Notes: generated from the letters alone by a model not told the origin. Counted from the stretch's first letter, positions 6,154-12,591 are shown. The stretch is DNA of 12,591 bases from Promethearchaeota archaeon (GCA_019057735.1 JAHLWV010000044.1:1-12591); one strand, 5' to 3'. Program-made: numbers and translations.

Positions 6154-7437
6154 ATGAGAGATATAGAAGATTTTAGAACAAATATTGAAGCTGTTATCGA
6201 AACTGAAAAAAAAAGATTTAAAAATCCACAAAATGCCGAGAAAGTTTTAGAATTCGATTTATTGTGGAGAAATGTACTCCAAGAAATTCAAGATTTGAGA
6301 AAGCAAAGAAATGACCTCTCTAACGAAATAAGTCAGTTCAAAAAATCAGGTGAACAGCAAAAAGCTAATAGTACTATCGAGAAATCAAAACAAATTAAAG
6401 AAACAATTGACGCACTTGAAAAGAAAAAGATTGAGTACCTTGAGGAACGAGAAAAATTTAGATATATAATCGGAAACGACTTGCATAAATCCGTTCCAAT
6501 TGGAGAAACAGAGGAAAGTAACGCTATCATCAGGGAATATGGTGAGAAACCCATTTTTGACTTTGAACCATCCTCGCATGTTAACATTATTCGTAATATT
6601 AATGGAGCTGACACAAAGAAAGCTTCTGAGGTAGTAGGATCTCGATTTTATTACTTGAAAGGTGATCTTGTTTTACTAAATTTGGCCCTCCTTAGATTTG
6701 CTTTAGATAAATTAATGAGTAAAGGGTATGAACCCTTATGGACACCTTTTTTTATAAAACATGAAATAATGAAAGCTGCAGCAGAATTAGCAGATTTTGA
6801 GAATCAGTTATATAAAATTAATGACGAAGATCTCTATATGATTGCAACTTCAGAACAAACTTTAGCAGCATATCATTACGATGAAATCATTGATCGGGAA
6901 AAATTACCTCTTAAATATGCTGGGATTTCCTCGTGTTTTCGACGGGAAGCAGGTTCACATGGTAAAGATACACTGGGTATATTTCGAGTGCATCAGTTTG
7001 AGAAGGTTGAACAATATATTTTTTGTAAACCTGAAAACTCTTGGGACTTGTTTGACGAACTAATATCGAATGCAGAAGAAATTTATAGAGAGTTAGAAAT
7101 TCCATATCGAATTGTTAACATCGCATCTGGTGAATTAAACGACAATGCTGCTAAAAAATTTGATCTAGAAGCGTGGTTCCCCTCATCTGGTAAATTTCGA
7201 GAATTAGTTTCCTGTAGTAATTGTTTAGATTATCAAGCAAGGAAGTTAAAAGTACGTATAGGTAAAGTAGGTGCTACTCAAAAGAAAGAAATAGCACATA
7301 CACTTAATTGCACTGCGATTGCTACAGAGCGCACAATTTGTTGCATTTTAGAAAATTACCAAAACAAAGATGGGACAGTTTCTATACCTAAAGTCCTTCA
7401 AAAATATATGAATGGGAAAAAAATATTAAACTCATAA
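6154..7437 (+). CDS. serS: Seryl-tRNA synthetase
   Basis: This class II aminoacyl-tRNA synthetase (427 residues) attaches serine to tRNA(Ser) and also to tRNA(Sec), giving the Ser-tRNA(Sec) that is later converted to Sec-tRNA. It is the common SerRS type, not the methanogen-specific zinc type. Residues 1-110 form the long antiparallel coiled-coil arm that grips the tRNA variable arm (rich in Lys, Glu, Gln). Then come the catalytic signatures: TSEQT at 232-236 (serine and ATP site), motif 2 CFRREAGSHGKDTLGIFRVHQF at 261-282 with Arg263/Arg264, and motif 3 NCTAIATERTICCILENYQ at 386-404 with Arg393. ATG 6154 gives MRDIEDFRTN, matching the usual MLDxxxxR start. Its neighbour is the selenoprotein operon across a divergent spacer, which is suggestive but may be chance. 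Confidence 0.96.
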   Translation: MRDIEDFRTNIEAVIETEKKRFKNPQNAEKVLEFDLLWRNVLQEIQDLRKQRNDLSNEISQFKKSGEQQKANSTIEKSKQIKETIDALEKKKIEYLEEREKFRYIIGNDLHKSVPIGETEESNAIIREYGEKPIFDFEPSSHVNIIRNINGADTKKASEVVGSRFYYLKGDLVLLNLALLRFALDKLMSKGYEPLWTPFFIKHEIMKAAAELADFENQLYKINDEDLYMIATSEQTLAAYHYDEIIDREKLPLKYAGISSCFRREAGSHGKDTLGIFRVHQFEKVEQYIFCKPENSWDLFDELISNAEEIYRELEIPYRIVNIASGELNDNAAKKFDLEAWFPSSGKFRELVSCSNCLDYQARKLKVRIGKVGATQKKEIAHTLNCTAIATERTICCILENYQNKDGTVSIPKVLQKYMNGKKILNS

Positions 7438-7454
7438 ATTAAAATTGATCAAAC

Positions 7455-8687
7455 ATGATTGAAATTTCATTAGAAGAATTCGAAGATTATTACAAAGAAC
7501 AGCTCGAATCACAATTTTTTAAAGTAAAAAAAGCGGTTAAAAAGTTATTATCTGATATCAACGCAAGCTTACTTGAAATTAAGGTGTGTACAGATCATTT
7601 CATAGACGCTGGAGAAGGCAACATAGATGAAAAAGCTCTTAAATCATTACACTTATTTTCTGATAAAATAAGAAAGGAAATCGATGAAGTTGGAGTACCG
7701 GAAGAAGATATCACATACGATGAGATGTATAATCTCTTAAACTCAATTAAAAAACTATTTACTAATATAAACGACATAGCAAAAAAATCGATCCCTAAAT
7801 TCCAAAAAGAGTTACAGGCAGAAATTAAGGAATTAAGTTATATCACGCGCAAGTTAGGTAACAAACAAAAGGCTTTAGACGAATTTCTAAGAAAAAAATA
7901 CACGAATGTAAAAGATGCAGAATATCTATTAAAAAAATTACCAAAATTATTTACTCTGAAGGAGAATATTGAAAACGCTAAAGCTGACTTAGAACGGTTC
8001 GAAAAAGAGCTAAAGGAGCGACAATCGGAGCAAGAAAATTTAACAGAAGCTCTCAAAAAAATCGAAAAAAATGAACTTTTTAAAGAACAAGATCAGCTGG
8101 AAGCTAAGTTAGCTCGTTTAAGAATGGATATCAACAATCAGTTTGGATTTAAAAAAGCTCTTAAAAAATTGAAATTTGAGCTAGAAAAGGATACACTTAA
8201 GAATCCAAGCATTAATATTTATTTCTTACGAGACTTTTTAAAGAACCCAATTAATACATTAGTTAATGAAACCAGAGACTTACCTAAATTTTCAGCTTTA
8301 CTTATTCAATTACGACATATATTAGAAGATAATAAACTTAACCTTAAATCTGATGTAAAAAATAAAACAATTCATCAAATTAACACTATTTTCGACGAGA
8401 AGAACATTCAAAATGAAATAGACAACATCAAAATATTACGCTCTGAAATCGATGATACTAAGAGTAAGATAGAACATGAAGGACTAGCAGTTAAGAGAAA
8501 TGAAATTAAAAATAAGATTTCGCTGAATACCGTAAAATTAGAGCATTTAGAGAACGATCTCGATAGAAAAAACAAGGACTATCTAAGATATTTATCTTCT
8601 CTTAAAAATGAAAGAGAAGGGATTCAAAAGTCAATAAAAAATCATATAAATCAAGAAGTCAAGTTAAGTATTACTTTTAACTTCTAA
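7455..8687 (+). CDS. Long coiled-coil protein of unknown function
   Basis: I do not recognise this 410-residue protein. It is almost wholly helical, rich in Lys, Glu, Asn and Leu, with heptad-like coiled-coil runs at about residues 100-265 and 315-400. A break near 250-300 (NPSINIYFLRDFLKN, NPINTLVNETRDLPKF) has prolines and could be a hinge between two arms. No Walker A, signature motif or ATPase head is present, so it is not a complete SMC or Rad50 protein. There is no signal peptide or membrane span. It starts 17 nt after the serS stop, so it is in the same transcription unit, and it ends 7 nt before the convergent cofC stop. A structural or scaffold protein is plausible in an Asgard cell, but that is a guess. 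Confidence 0.75.
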   Translation: MIEISLEEFEDYYKEQLESQFFKVKKAVKKLLSDINASLLEIKVCTDHFIDAGEGNIDEKALKSLHLFSDKIRKEIDEVGVPEEDITYDEMYNLLNSIKKLFTNINDIAKKSIPKFQKELQAEIKELSYITRKLGNKQKALDEFLRKKYTNVKDAEYLLKKLPKLFTLKENIENAKADLERFEKELKERQSEQENLTEALKKIEKNELFKEQDQLEAKLARLRMDINNQFGFKKALKKLKFELEKDTLKNPSINIYFLRDFLKNPINTLVNETRDLPKFSALLIQLRHILEDNKLNLKSDVKNKTIHQINTIFDEKNIQNEIDNIKILRSEIDDTKSKIEHEGLAVKRNEIKNKISLNTVKLEHLENDLDRKNKDYLRYLSSLKNEREGIQKSIKNHINQEVKLSITFNF

Positions 8688-8694
8688 TAAGATG

Positions 8695-9423
8695 TCACTT
8701 TATTTTGCTAATCTTAAATTCTCTGTTGTTCTTTAAACTTCTTTTTTGTAGCACTAATTTCAAATTATGTTTTAAAAATTTAAAGGTCTCAGTTTCAGTT
8801 AAGTCGAAAATTTTAAGATACTCGAATCCTAACAGTAAATCTTGTTTAATATCAATATCGAATCCCGCTCGAAAAGAATCATATACTGATATATTTAAGT
8901 TCCGACTTTGAGCATTTTTTAATAAGGCAACAAACGATGGAATGTTTGGGTCTGAAAAGTAAGTAGGGAGAATGTCGGGGGGATTTCTTCCAAATATAGA
9001 GATTCCTGCAGAGTGAATTGCGGGGCAAACTACAAGCTGGTTTAATTTCATTAAATTACTAATTTCCATCAAATTATTTTCGGATAATAATATTACATCC
9101 AAAAAAGTAAAAATAGTACTAACTGCATCATACTCTTTTATTGCAATATTGTTCAGGTCGTTGATCACTAAATCAAACGATTTGCGAGGATGTGTGAGTT
9201 TTTCTTTAATTCCAATTAATCCAAACTCTTCTGCTAATTCTAAAATCTCTTCGTTATGGCAATACACAATCTTATTGTCAAAACTATCGACATTCTGGAC
9301 TTTTTTTGCCAAGTCTTTAAACATGGCTATAGTTAAATCCTTGAGTAATTCTTTGGGAAAACAATCTCTAAGACGAGATTTTGTCCTTGATAATGGAGCA
9401 ATAGGAATTAAAAGAACGCTCAT
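8695..9423 (-). CDS. cofC: Divergent CofC-like 2-phospho-L-lactate guanylyltransferase
   Basis: CofC joins 2-phospho-L-lactate (or phosphoenolpyruvate) to GTP, making the activated side chain of coenzyme F420. The 242-residue length and N-terminus fit: LIPIAPLSRTKSRLRDCFPKE matches the nucleotide-binding start (IPVKPLxxAKSRL), followed by AMFKDLAKKV. The metal-binding Asp of the family ADLPLL box appears as FLDVILLS near residue 108, and the C-terminal FDIDIKQDLLLGFEYL replaces DVDTPEDL. However, the usual PSxDGGTNAL motif reads CPAIHSAGIS, and the SFxxH motif loses its His. It may therefore be a diverged paralogue with changed activity. The stop is TGA, followed five codons later by TAA. An F420-using protein is encoded upstream at 1659-3152, so the pathway fits the window. 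Confidence 0.72.
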   Translation of the reverse strand: MSVLLIPIAPLSRTKSRLRDCFPKELLKDLTIAMFKDLAKKVQNVDSFDNKIVYCHNEEILELAEEFGLIGIKEKLTHPRKSFDLVINDLNNIAIKEYDAVSTIFTFLDVILLSENNLMEISNLMKLNQLVVCPAIHSAGISIFGRNPPDILPTYFSDPNIPSFVALLKNAQSRNLNISVYDSFRAGFDIDIKQDLLLGFEYLKIFDLTETETFKFLKHNLKLVLQKRSLKNNREFKISKIK

Positions 9424-9441
9424 TATAAAATTTAGGAACAG

Positions 9442-9459
9442 TTATAATATAAAATATAC
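9442..9459 (-). promoter_or_regulatory. TATA-box promoter of the cofC-like gene, leaderless transcript likely
   Basis: The minus strand reads TATATTTTATATTATAA ending about 20 nt before ATG 9423. With the normal 22-27 nt from TATA to start site, transcription would begin at or right beside the ATG. There is no Shine-Dalgarno before that ATG, which fits a leaderless mRNA, common in archaea. Confidence 0.45.
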
Positions 9460-9480
9460 CAAAATTAGAAGTTTAAAAAA

Positions 9481-10044
9481 TTACTTTAAATTATTTAAAA
9501 TTTGAATAGATAGACTTTCAAAAGCCAAATCAACGTTTTCATTAAGTTTGGCAGAAGTTTCAAAGTATTGGATACCTAATTTCTCTACTTCTGCTTCAAT
9601 TAGCGATTTGTCTACATTTCTATCTAAGTCTGTTTTGTTTCCAACTAAAACATATGGCACATCCCCGCTTAAATCTTTTAATTTAGTTAACCAAAAATTT
9701 ATGTCATTAAAAGTCGATAAATCGTTTAAGTTAAAAACAATCATAGCTCCAACAGCTTGAACGAAATAGTATTCAGTGCTATATAATTTATCATGCTGTC
9801 CGCCAAGATCCCAAAAGTACAACTTAAAACCCTTTTCCTTAATATCCTGTTTCAGTTCAGGTTTTTCTAAGTCTAATTTATCAACGATCTTACTTAAATC
9901 AATTTCTTTTATCAAGAAATTAGCGCCTATCGTTGGCGCCGAATCCTCGTGAAATTTACCATCTACATATCGAGCTAACAAGCTTGTTTTTCCTACAGCA
10001 GGGTTACCACATAGTATAACTTTACCACGGTATGAAATTACGAT
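9481..10044 (-). CDS. Ras/Arf-superfamily small GTPase, non-canonical start codon
   Basis: This is a eukaryote-like small GTPase of about 187 residues, a hallmark of Asgard archaea, acting as a GTP-dependent molecular switch. From the proposed start: P-loop GNPAVGKT (13-20), switch I PTIG (37-40), G3 WDLGGQ (78-83), G4 NKTD (136-139) and G5 SAK (164-166). The DLGGQ form is Arf-like, whereas PTIGANF and NKTD/SAK look Rab-like. A charged insert of about 20 residues (51-71) lies between switch I and G3. There is no C-terminal Cys for prenylation and no N-terminal Gly. The first canonical start is TTG 9981, after the P-loop, which cannot be right. The frame runs up through VILCG to an ATC (10044) or ATT (10038), behind a strong Shine-Dalgarno GAGGAGG (10054-10048). 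An in-frame TAG at 10056-10054 blocks anything further upstream. Confidence 0.9.
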   Translation of the reverse strand: MVISYRGKVILCGNPAVGKTSLLARYVDGKFHEDSAPTIGANFLIKEIDLSKIVDKLDLEKPELKQDIKEKGFKLYFWDLGGQHDKLYSTEYYFVQAVGAMIVFNLNDLSTFNDINFWLTKLKDLSGDVPYVLVGNKTDLDRNVDKSLIEAEVEKLGIQYFETSAKLNENVDLAFESLSIQILNNLK

Positions 10045-10047
10045 CAG

Positions 10048-10054
10048 CCTCCTC
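10048..10054 (-). promoter_or_regulatory. Shine-Dalgarno GAGGAGG that fixes the GTPase start region
   Basis: This perfect complement of the archaeal 16S rRNA 3' end is followed by CTG ATC GTA ATT in the GTPase frame. Its position leaves only CTG, ATC, GTA and ATT as possible initiators; the spacing favours ATC or ATT. Confidence 0.7.
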
Positions 10055-10227
10055 TAACTTTCACTAAAAAATTATAATACCACATAGTTTTTATCCCCTA
10101 TGATTTTTTATCAATATGTTTATCATTAAACACTTTAATTTAAACTTAATTTTATTTTTGTTTTTCCGTTTTAATTCTATTAAACTAATGTAATTTTTGC
10201 GTGGGAATTTGAGATATTTAAAATAGG

Positions 10228-11082
10228 TCAAACTGGATACGGTACTTTTACTGGAGTTAACTTTATTTCTTTCGTTTCTGAGCTGATAAAGTGCCTAAAT
10301 AAATGCTCGTAGCCTATTATTTGACTCTGCTTTCCGTTTTCCAACCACAAACCAGATGTGTATTCCGGAGCTTCTTTTACCTGATCTAAAGTAGTTAACA
10401 AAAATCCATAATCTGCGATTAACAATCCGAAGGGAATAACATTATCACCCTCGATTGAATGGATTTTTACAGAAATTTTTAACAATTTTTTGATTTCTTC
10501 CTTAAGTTCTTCGAAGTATTTAAAGGCAATTACAATTTCCATATCTGATGAGAACTTTTTAGTCCAGAGTTCTTTTAATATCCACTCGTGACCTCCTAAT
10601 TCGTTAATTAACAAATCTGGCGTAATTATGAAATATATTCGGTTTTGAGAAGTACTAATTAAATCTTTTATTTTCTTTCTAATTTTTTCCCTTGAATTTA
10701 TCGCCCATACCCTTGGCTCGACTTCTTCTTTATCAATTTCCAATTCTGCAATCGCTTTTTCGATGGTTATTGTATCATCAATTTTTTTCTTAAAATTGTC
10801 TCTTAGCGTTTTAAAAACCCTACTAATGGGGATCACTTGATAATTTGCGCCCCTTTTTACTGGTTCTTTTTGGATAAACCCTTTTTCAATTAAACGATTA
10901 AGACTATCATATACCCTAGCACGGTCAACATCAGAAAATTTTGCTATATCTGCCGGACTCAATATTTTATATTTTGCAAGAGCTAACAAAACCTTCGAAT
11001 CATTTTTCGTAAATCCTAATGACTGTAAGGCAAATTCAATGTCAGATTCTTCAAGTTTTATGTTTTCGCGACTAAATGACAA
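10228..11082 (-). CDS. TrmB-family transcriptional regulator
   Basis: This 284-residue protein has the TrmB layout. A winged helix-turn-helix covers residues 13-72 (FALQSLGFTKNDSKVLLALAKYK, SPADIAKFSDVDRARVYDSLNRLIEKGFI). A short helical linker follows (KTLRDNFKKKIDDTITIEKAIAEL), then a C-terminal phospholipase-D-like sensor half (NRIYFIITPDLLINEL, MEIVIAFKYF, PFGLLIADYGFLLTT). Family members sense sugars or metabolites and repress or activate nearby genes; the ligand here is unknown. TTG 11082 gives MSFSREN and is the only start that leaves the HTH whole. The stop is TGA, with another in-frame stop 16 codons later. It has its own transcription unit, separated from the GTPase by about 180 bp. 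Palindromic DNA immediately upstream suggests autoregulation. Confidence 0.85.
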   Translation of the reverse strand: MSFSRENIKLEESDIEFALQSLGFTKNDSKVLLALAKYKILSPADIAKFSDVDRARVYDSLNRLIEKGFIQKEPVKRGANYQVIPISRVFKTLRDNFKKKIDDTITIEKAIAELEIDKEEVEPRVWAINSREKIRKKIKDLISTSQNRIYFIITPDLLINELGGHEWILKELWTKKFSSDMEIVIAFKYFEELKEEIKKLLKISVKIHSIEGDNVIPFGLLIADYGFLLTTLDQVKEAPEYTSGLWLENGKQSQIIGYEHLFRHFISSETKEIKLTPVKVPYPV

Positions 11083-11099
11083 GATTTGGATCTTGATCC
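11081..11099. promoter_or_regulatory. Overlapping palindromes at the start of the TrmB-like gene, possible autoregulatory operator
   Basis: GGATC-TT-GATCC (11088-11099) is a perfect interrupted palindrome, and it overlaps AAGAT-TTGG-ATCTT (11081-11094). Both sit right at the TTG start of the regulator gene, where a bound dimer would block transcription or translation initiation. It does not match the TACTNNNAGTA site known from a Thermococcales TrmB. Confidence 0.35.
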
Positions 11100-11546
11100 T
11101 TTTTAATTCGTATTACATAACTAATTTTAGAACTTTTATTTTAATTTATACATTTTAAAAAAAAATAAAAATAAAAAAATCGCAGATAACTTAGTAAAAC
11201 TCCAATAGATGCGAATAGATCAAATTCTTTAATAAAAAAGCCTTCAAAGTTTAAGAAATGCTTGTGTAAAATTCAAGTGTTAATATTATAATAAAAGTCG
11301 AGTTTCAATTTTTGCATTATATTAAAACTTTAATAATTGTTTTATTTTTTGGGTAAAAAATAGGAGAATTATGTGAGAATGACTTTCGAGTGAATTTTAA
11401 CAATCAAAGATTTTTTATTCCCTATTTAATAAAAAATAAAAATTTTATTCAAAAGGGGTATTTTGTCGATCAGATAATTTTTAGCAAATTTTAGATCCAA
11501 GATAATTAGTTAATTTAATTTCCAAAAACTATTGTTCCGAACCATA
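11083..11546. other. AT-rich spacer between the regulator and histone genes, no gene seen
   Basis: This stretch is extremely AT-rich with many A and T runs (for example 11157-11179). I see no open frame with a ribosome site on either strand. AGGAGAATT at 11363 is followed by ATG then directly TGA, so it is not a gene. The part near 11100-11180 must hold the promoter of the TrmB-like gene, and the right end the histone promoter. A non-coding RNA cannot be excluded. Confidence 0.5.
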
Positions 11547-11559
11547 ATATTTATATAAT
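11547..11559 (+). promoter_or_regulatory. TATA-box promoter of the histone gene
   Basis: ATATTTATATAAT with an upstream BRE-like CCGAACC (11537-11543) is the best promoter in the window. It predicts a start near 11580 and a leader of about 55 nt ending in the Shine-Dalgarno GGAGG (11624-11628), eight bases before the ATG. That fits a highly expressed gene. Confidence 0.6.
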
Positions 11560-11636
11560 AGAAAATCGTAGTTATTATTAATAAAATCTATATTAAAATG
11601 TTTTAATACAAAAAAAAAATAGTGGAGGAATAAAAA

Positions 11637-11867
11637 ATGGCTAAAAAAGCTCCAGCAAAAAAATCCGACGGTTATATTGCTAAAGCACCAATTCGAAGAT
11701 TAATGAAAAAAGAAGGTGCTGTTTTAGTAGCAGCTGACGCTCTTGATAAATTAATAGGGTATTTAGAAAATCAGGCGGCGACTGCAACCAAAGATGCAAT
11801 TAAAATAACCAAAGAAGATAAAAGGAAGCGCGTAACTGCAGCTGACATACGTAAGGCTACTCGATAG
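11637..11867 (+). CDS. Archaeal histone with short Lys-rich N-terminal tail
   Basis: This 76-residue protein has the histone fold that dimerises and wraps DNA. Residues 1-12 (MAKKAPAKKSDG) form a basic tail that most archaeal histones (about 66-69 residues) lack. The fold begins at YIAKAPIRRLMKKEGAVLV (alpha 1 and loop 1 DNA contacts Arg19/Arg20/Lys23/Lys24) and continues with the long central helix (AADALDKLIGYLENQAATATKDAIKIT). It ends with loop 2 and alpha 3 (KRKRVTAADIRKATR), containing the RVTAADI variant of the RxTVxxxDI signature. The start is certain: ATG with GGAGG at proper spacing. A T-run follows the stop. The gene is convergent with alba, so two different chromatin proteins lie side by side. 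Confidence 0.95.
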   Translation: MAKKAPAKKSDGYIAKAPIRRLMKKEGAVLVAADALDKLIGYLENQAATATKDAIKITKEDKRKRVTAADIRKATR

Positions 11868-11887
11868 AAAGTTTGAGTTAAATTTTC

Positions 11888-11910
11888 ACATTTTTTTTCT
11901 TATTTTAGTT
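11888..11910 (+). terminator. T-run terminator after the histone gene
   Basis: Eight T (11891-11898) followed by CTTATTTTAGTTTT begin about 23 nt after the histone stop codon. Archaeal RNA polymerase commonly terminates at such U-rich tracts without a hairpin. Confidence 0.5.
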
Positions 11911-12315
11911 TTAAGCCTCTAATTTCTTTTTTAGTTTTGATTTGTTATTTCCTAAAAGATTTTGAAGAACAAGAGATTTTTACTCGGCAAATTCTTTAGA
12001 AAATTACAAAACTCAAGGAAGCAAGAGGAGACCTTGTGAAGTCTGAAAAGTTAAATTTTTATAACTATTCAAATGTTAAGTTAATAAAAGTCAATTTAAT
12101 CTTTTAAAACGTGCAGAACAAACAAATTAATAATTTTTCAATTGATAATAAAAAATAATAGAAAAAAGAATTAAAAAAGAATTTTTATTTGTTAAAGCTC
12201 TAGTCGTTGATGAATTGAATCAATTTACACTATTGATAAAATATATTAGAATCTTGAAACCTATGCAATCTTACAAAATTAAATTGATAAACCCATCAAA
12301 AAACGCGAGTTCTAT
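11911..12315. other. Convergent spacer between histone and alba, no confident gene
   Basis: About 400 bp of AT-rich DNA. The only sign of coding is a 24-codon plus-strand frame, GTG 12036 to TAA 12107, five bases behind a clear GAGGAG (12025-12030); its short peptide resembles nothing I know. On the minus strand alba is followed by CTCGCGTTTTTT (12309-12298), a likely terminator. No tRNA or repeat was seen. Confidence 0.4.
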
Positions 12316-12591
12316 TTACTTCGGAGGCAAAAGAACGATCTCTATTGAGCTTACATTGTTTTCACGACCATCCTCGCCTTTAAGTTGCTCCGTAGAAATG
12401 CGAATCTCGTTATATTCAACTCCTTTCAAAAAGCGGTTTTTTAAGATCTCGCAAATGTCGACGGCGTGAGAAATCGCTCTACCACGAGCCTTTACAGTGC
12501 ATTCTTCTCCTTTATTCAGGACCATCATTACAGCCATTACATAATTCATCGTAGGTCGGCGACCAACAAAAACGGCGTTCTCTTGACCTGG
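12316..12591 (-). CDS. albA: DNA/RNA-binding protein Alba, start lies beyond the window
   Basis: Alba is a small dimeric chromatin protein that coats DNA and RNA in archaea. The 91 visible residues begin PGQENAVFVGRRPTMNY and run through the central signature KARGRAISHAVDICEILKNRFL to the end VSSIEIVLLPPK. A normal Alba is about 90-97 residues, so only a few N-terminal residues are cut off by the window edge. The family KKP motif, whose first Lys (K16 in Sulfolobus) is acetylated and sets DNA affinity, is RRP here; charge is kept but acetylation there is impossible. ATG 12549 lies inside the fold and is not the start. The hairpin-tip loop (QLKGEDGRENNVSS) is intact. Confidence 0.95.
   Translation of the reverse strand, partial: PGQENAVFVGRRPTMNYVMAVMMVLNKGEECTVKARGRAISHAVDICEILKNRFLKGVEYNEIRISTEQLKGEDGRENNVSSIEIVLLPPK

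Noticed and set aside
9149..9505. 118-codon plus-strand frame opposite the CofC-like gene
   Set aside because: Long only because of base composition; the minus-strand protein has recognisable family motifs.
9481..9981. GTPase starting at TTG 9981
   Set aside because: This start would remove the P-loop, which is encoded intact in the same frame just upstream.
11157..11179. A-run as a repeat or CRISPR leader
   Set aside because: Simple low-complexity DNA; no spaced direct repeats anywhere in the window.
12215..12469. Plus-strand frame opposite alba
   Set aside because: Alba on the minus strand is unmistakable; no ribosome site for the plus frame.

Overview
The window looks like the chromosome of an AT-rich Asgard archaeon, most likely a Lokiarchaeota-type lineage. 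The evidence is the combination of archaeal ribosomal proteins (uS13-uS4-uS11 order), an archaeal histone and Alba, a TrmB-type regulator, a eukaryote-like Ras/Arf-type small GTPase, F420-linked redox genes, and selenocysteine (Sec) use in HdrA and VhuD/MvhD. This assignment is inferred from gene content; no database search was possible.

Layout from left to right. Positions 139-1544 (minus strand) carry the ribosomal operon uS13, uS4, uS11, with a T-run terminator candidate and a promoter pointing out of the window to its left. Positions 1659-5701 (minus strand) carry a redox operon in the order hdrA, vhuD, then an F420 hydrogenase/dehydrogenase beta-subunit (FrhB/FdhB-like) gene. Positions 5940-8687 (plus strand) carry a small unknown protein, seryl-tRNA synthetase and a long coiled-coil protein. 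Positions 8695-10044 (minus strand) carry a divergent CofC-like protein and a small GTPase. Positions 10228-11082 (minus strand) carry a TrmB-like regulator. Positions 11637-11867 (plus strand) carry a histone, and alba runs in from the right edge on the minus strand, convergent with the histone.

The main discovery is that the redox operon is a two-gene selenoprotein cluster that ordinary gene calling breaks up or misses. hdrA is one 667-codon frame interrupted by three UGA codons (codons 19, 203, 305). vhuD, invisible to a standard ORF finder, is a 137-codon frame with two UGA codons (18 and 69). All five UGAs fall where the families carry conserved Cys residues. Downstream of vhuD lies a hairpin with an asymmetric internal loop (CUGA opposite A) that is a good SECIS candidate. 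It would be the only obvious SECIS for both genes. UGA is also the apparent true stop of the CofC-like and TrmB-like genes, so it seems to have two meanings within 12 kb.

Functionally, HdrA (flavin and Fe-S electron-bifurcation core), VhuD (electron adaptor) and the FrhB-like protein (F420 oxidoreductase) suggest an F420-coupled rather than hydrogenase-coupled Hdr module. The nearby CofC-like gene acts in F420 synthesis, if it is active. Seryl-tRNA synthetase supplies Ser-tRNA(Sec), the precursor of Sec-tRNA. A second oddity is that uS4 and the small GTPase both lack an ATG, GTG or TTG where their conserved N-termini demand a start. Both have a Shine-Dalgarno sequence in front of an in-frame ATC.
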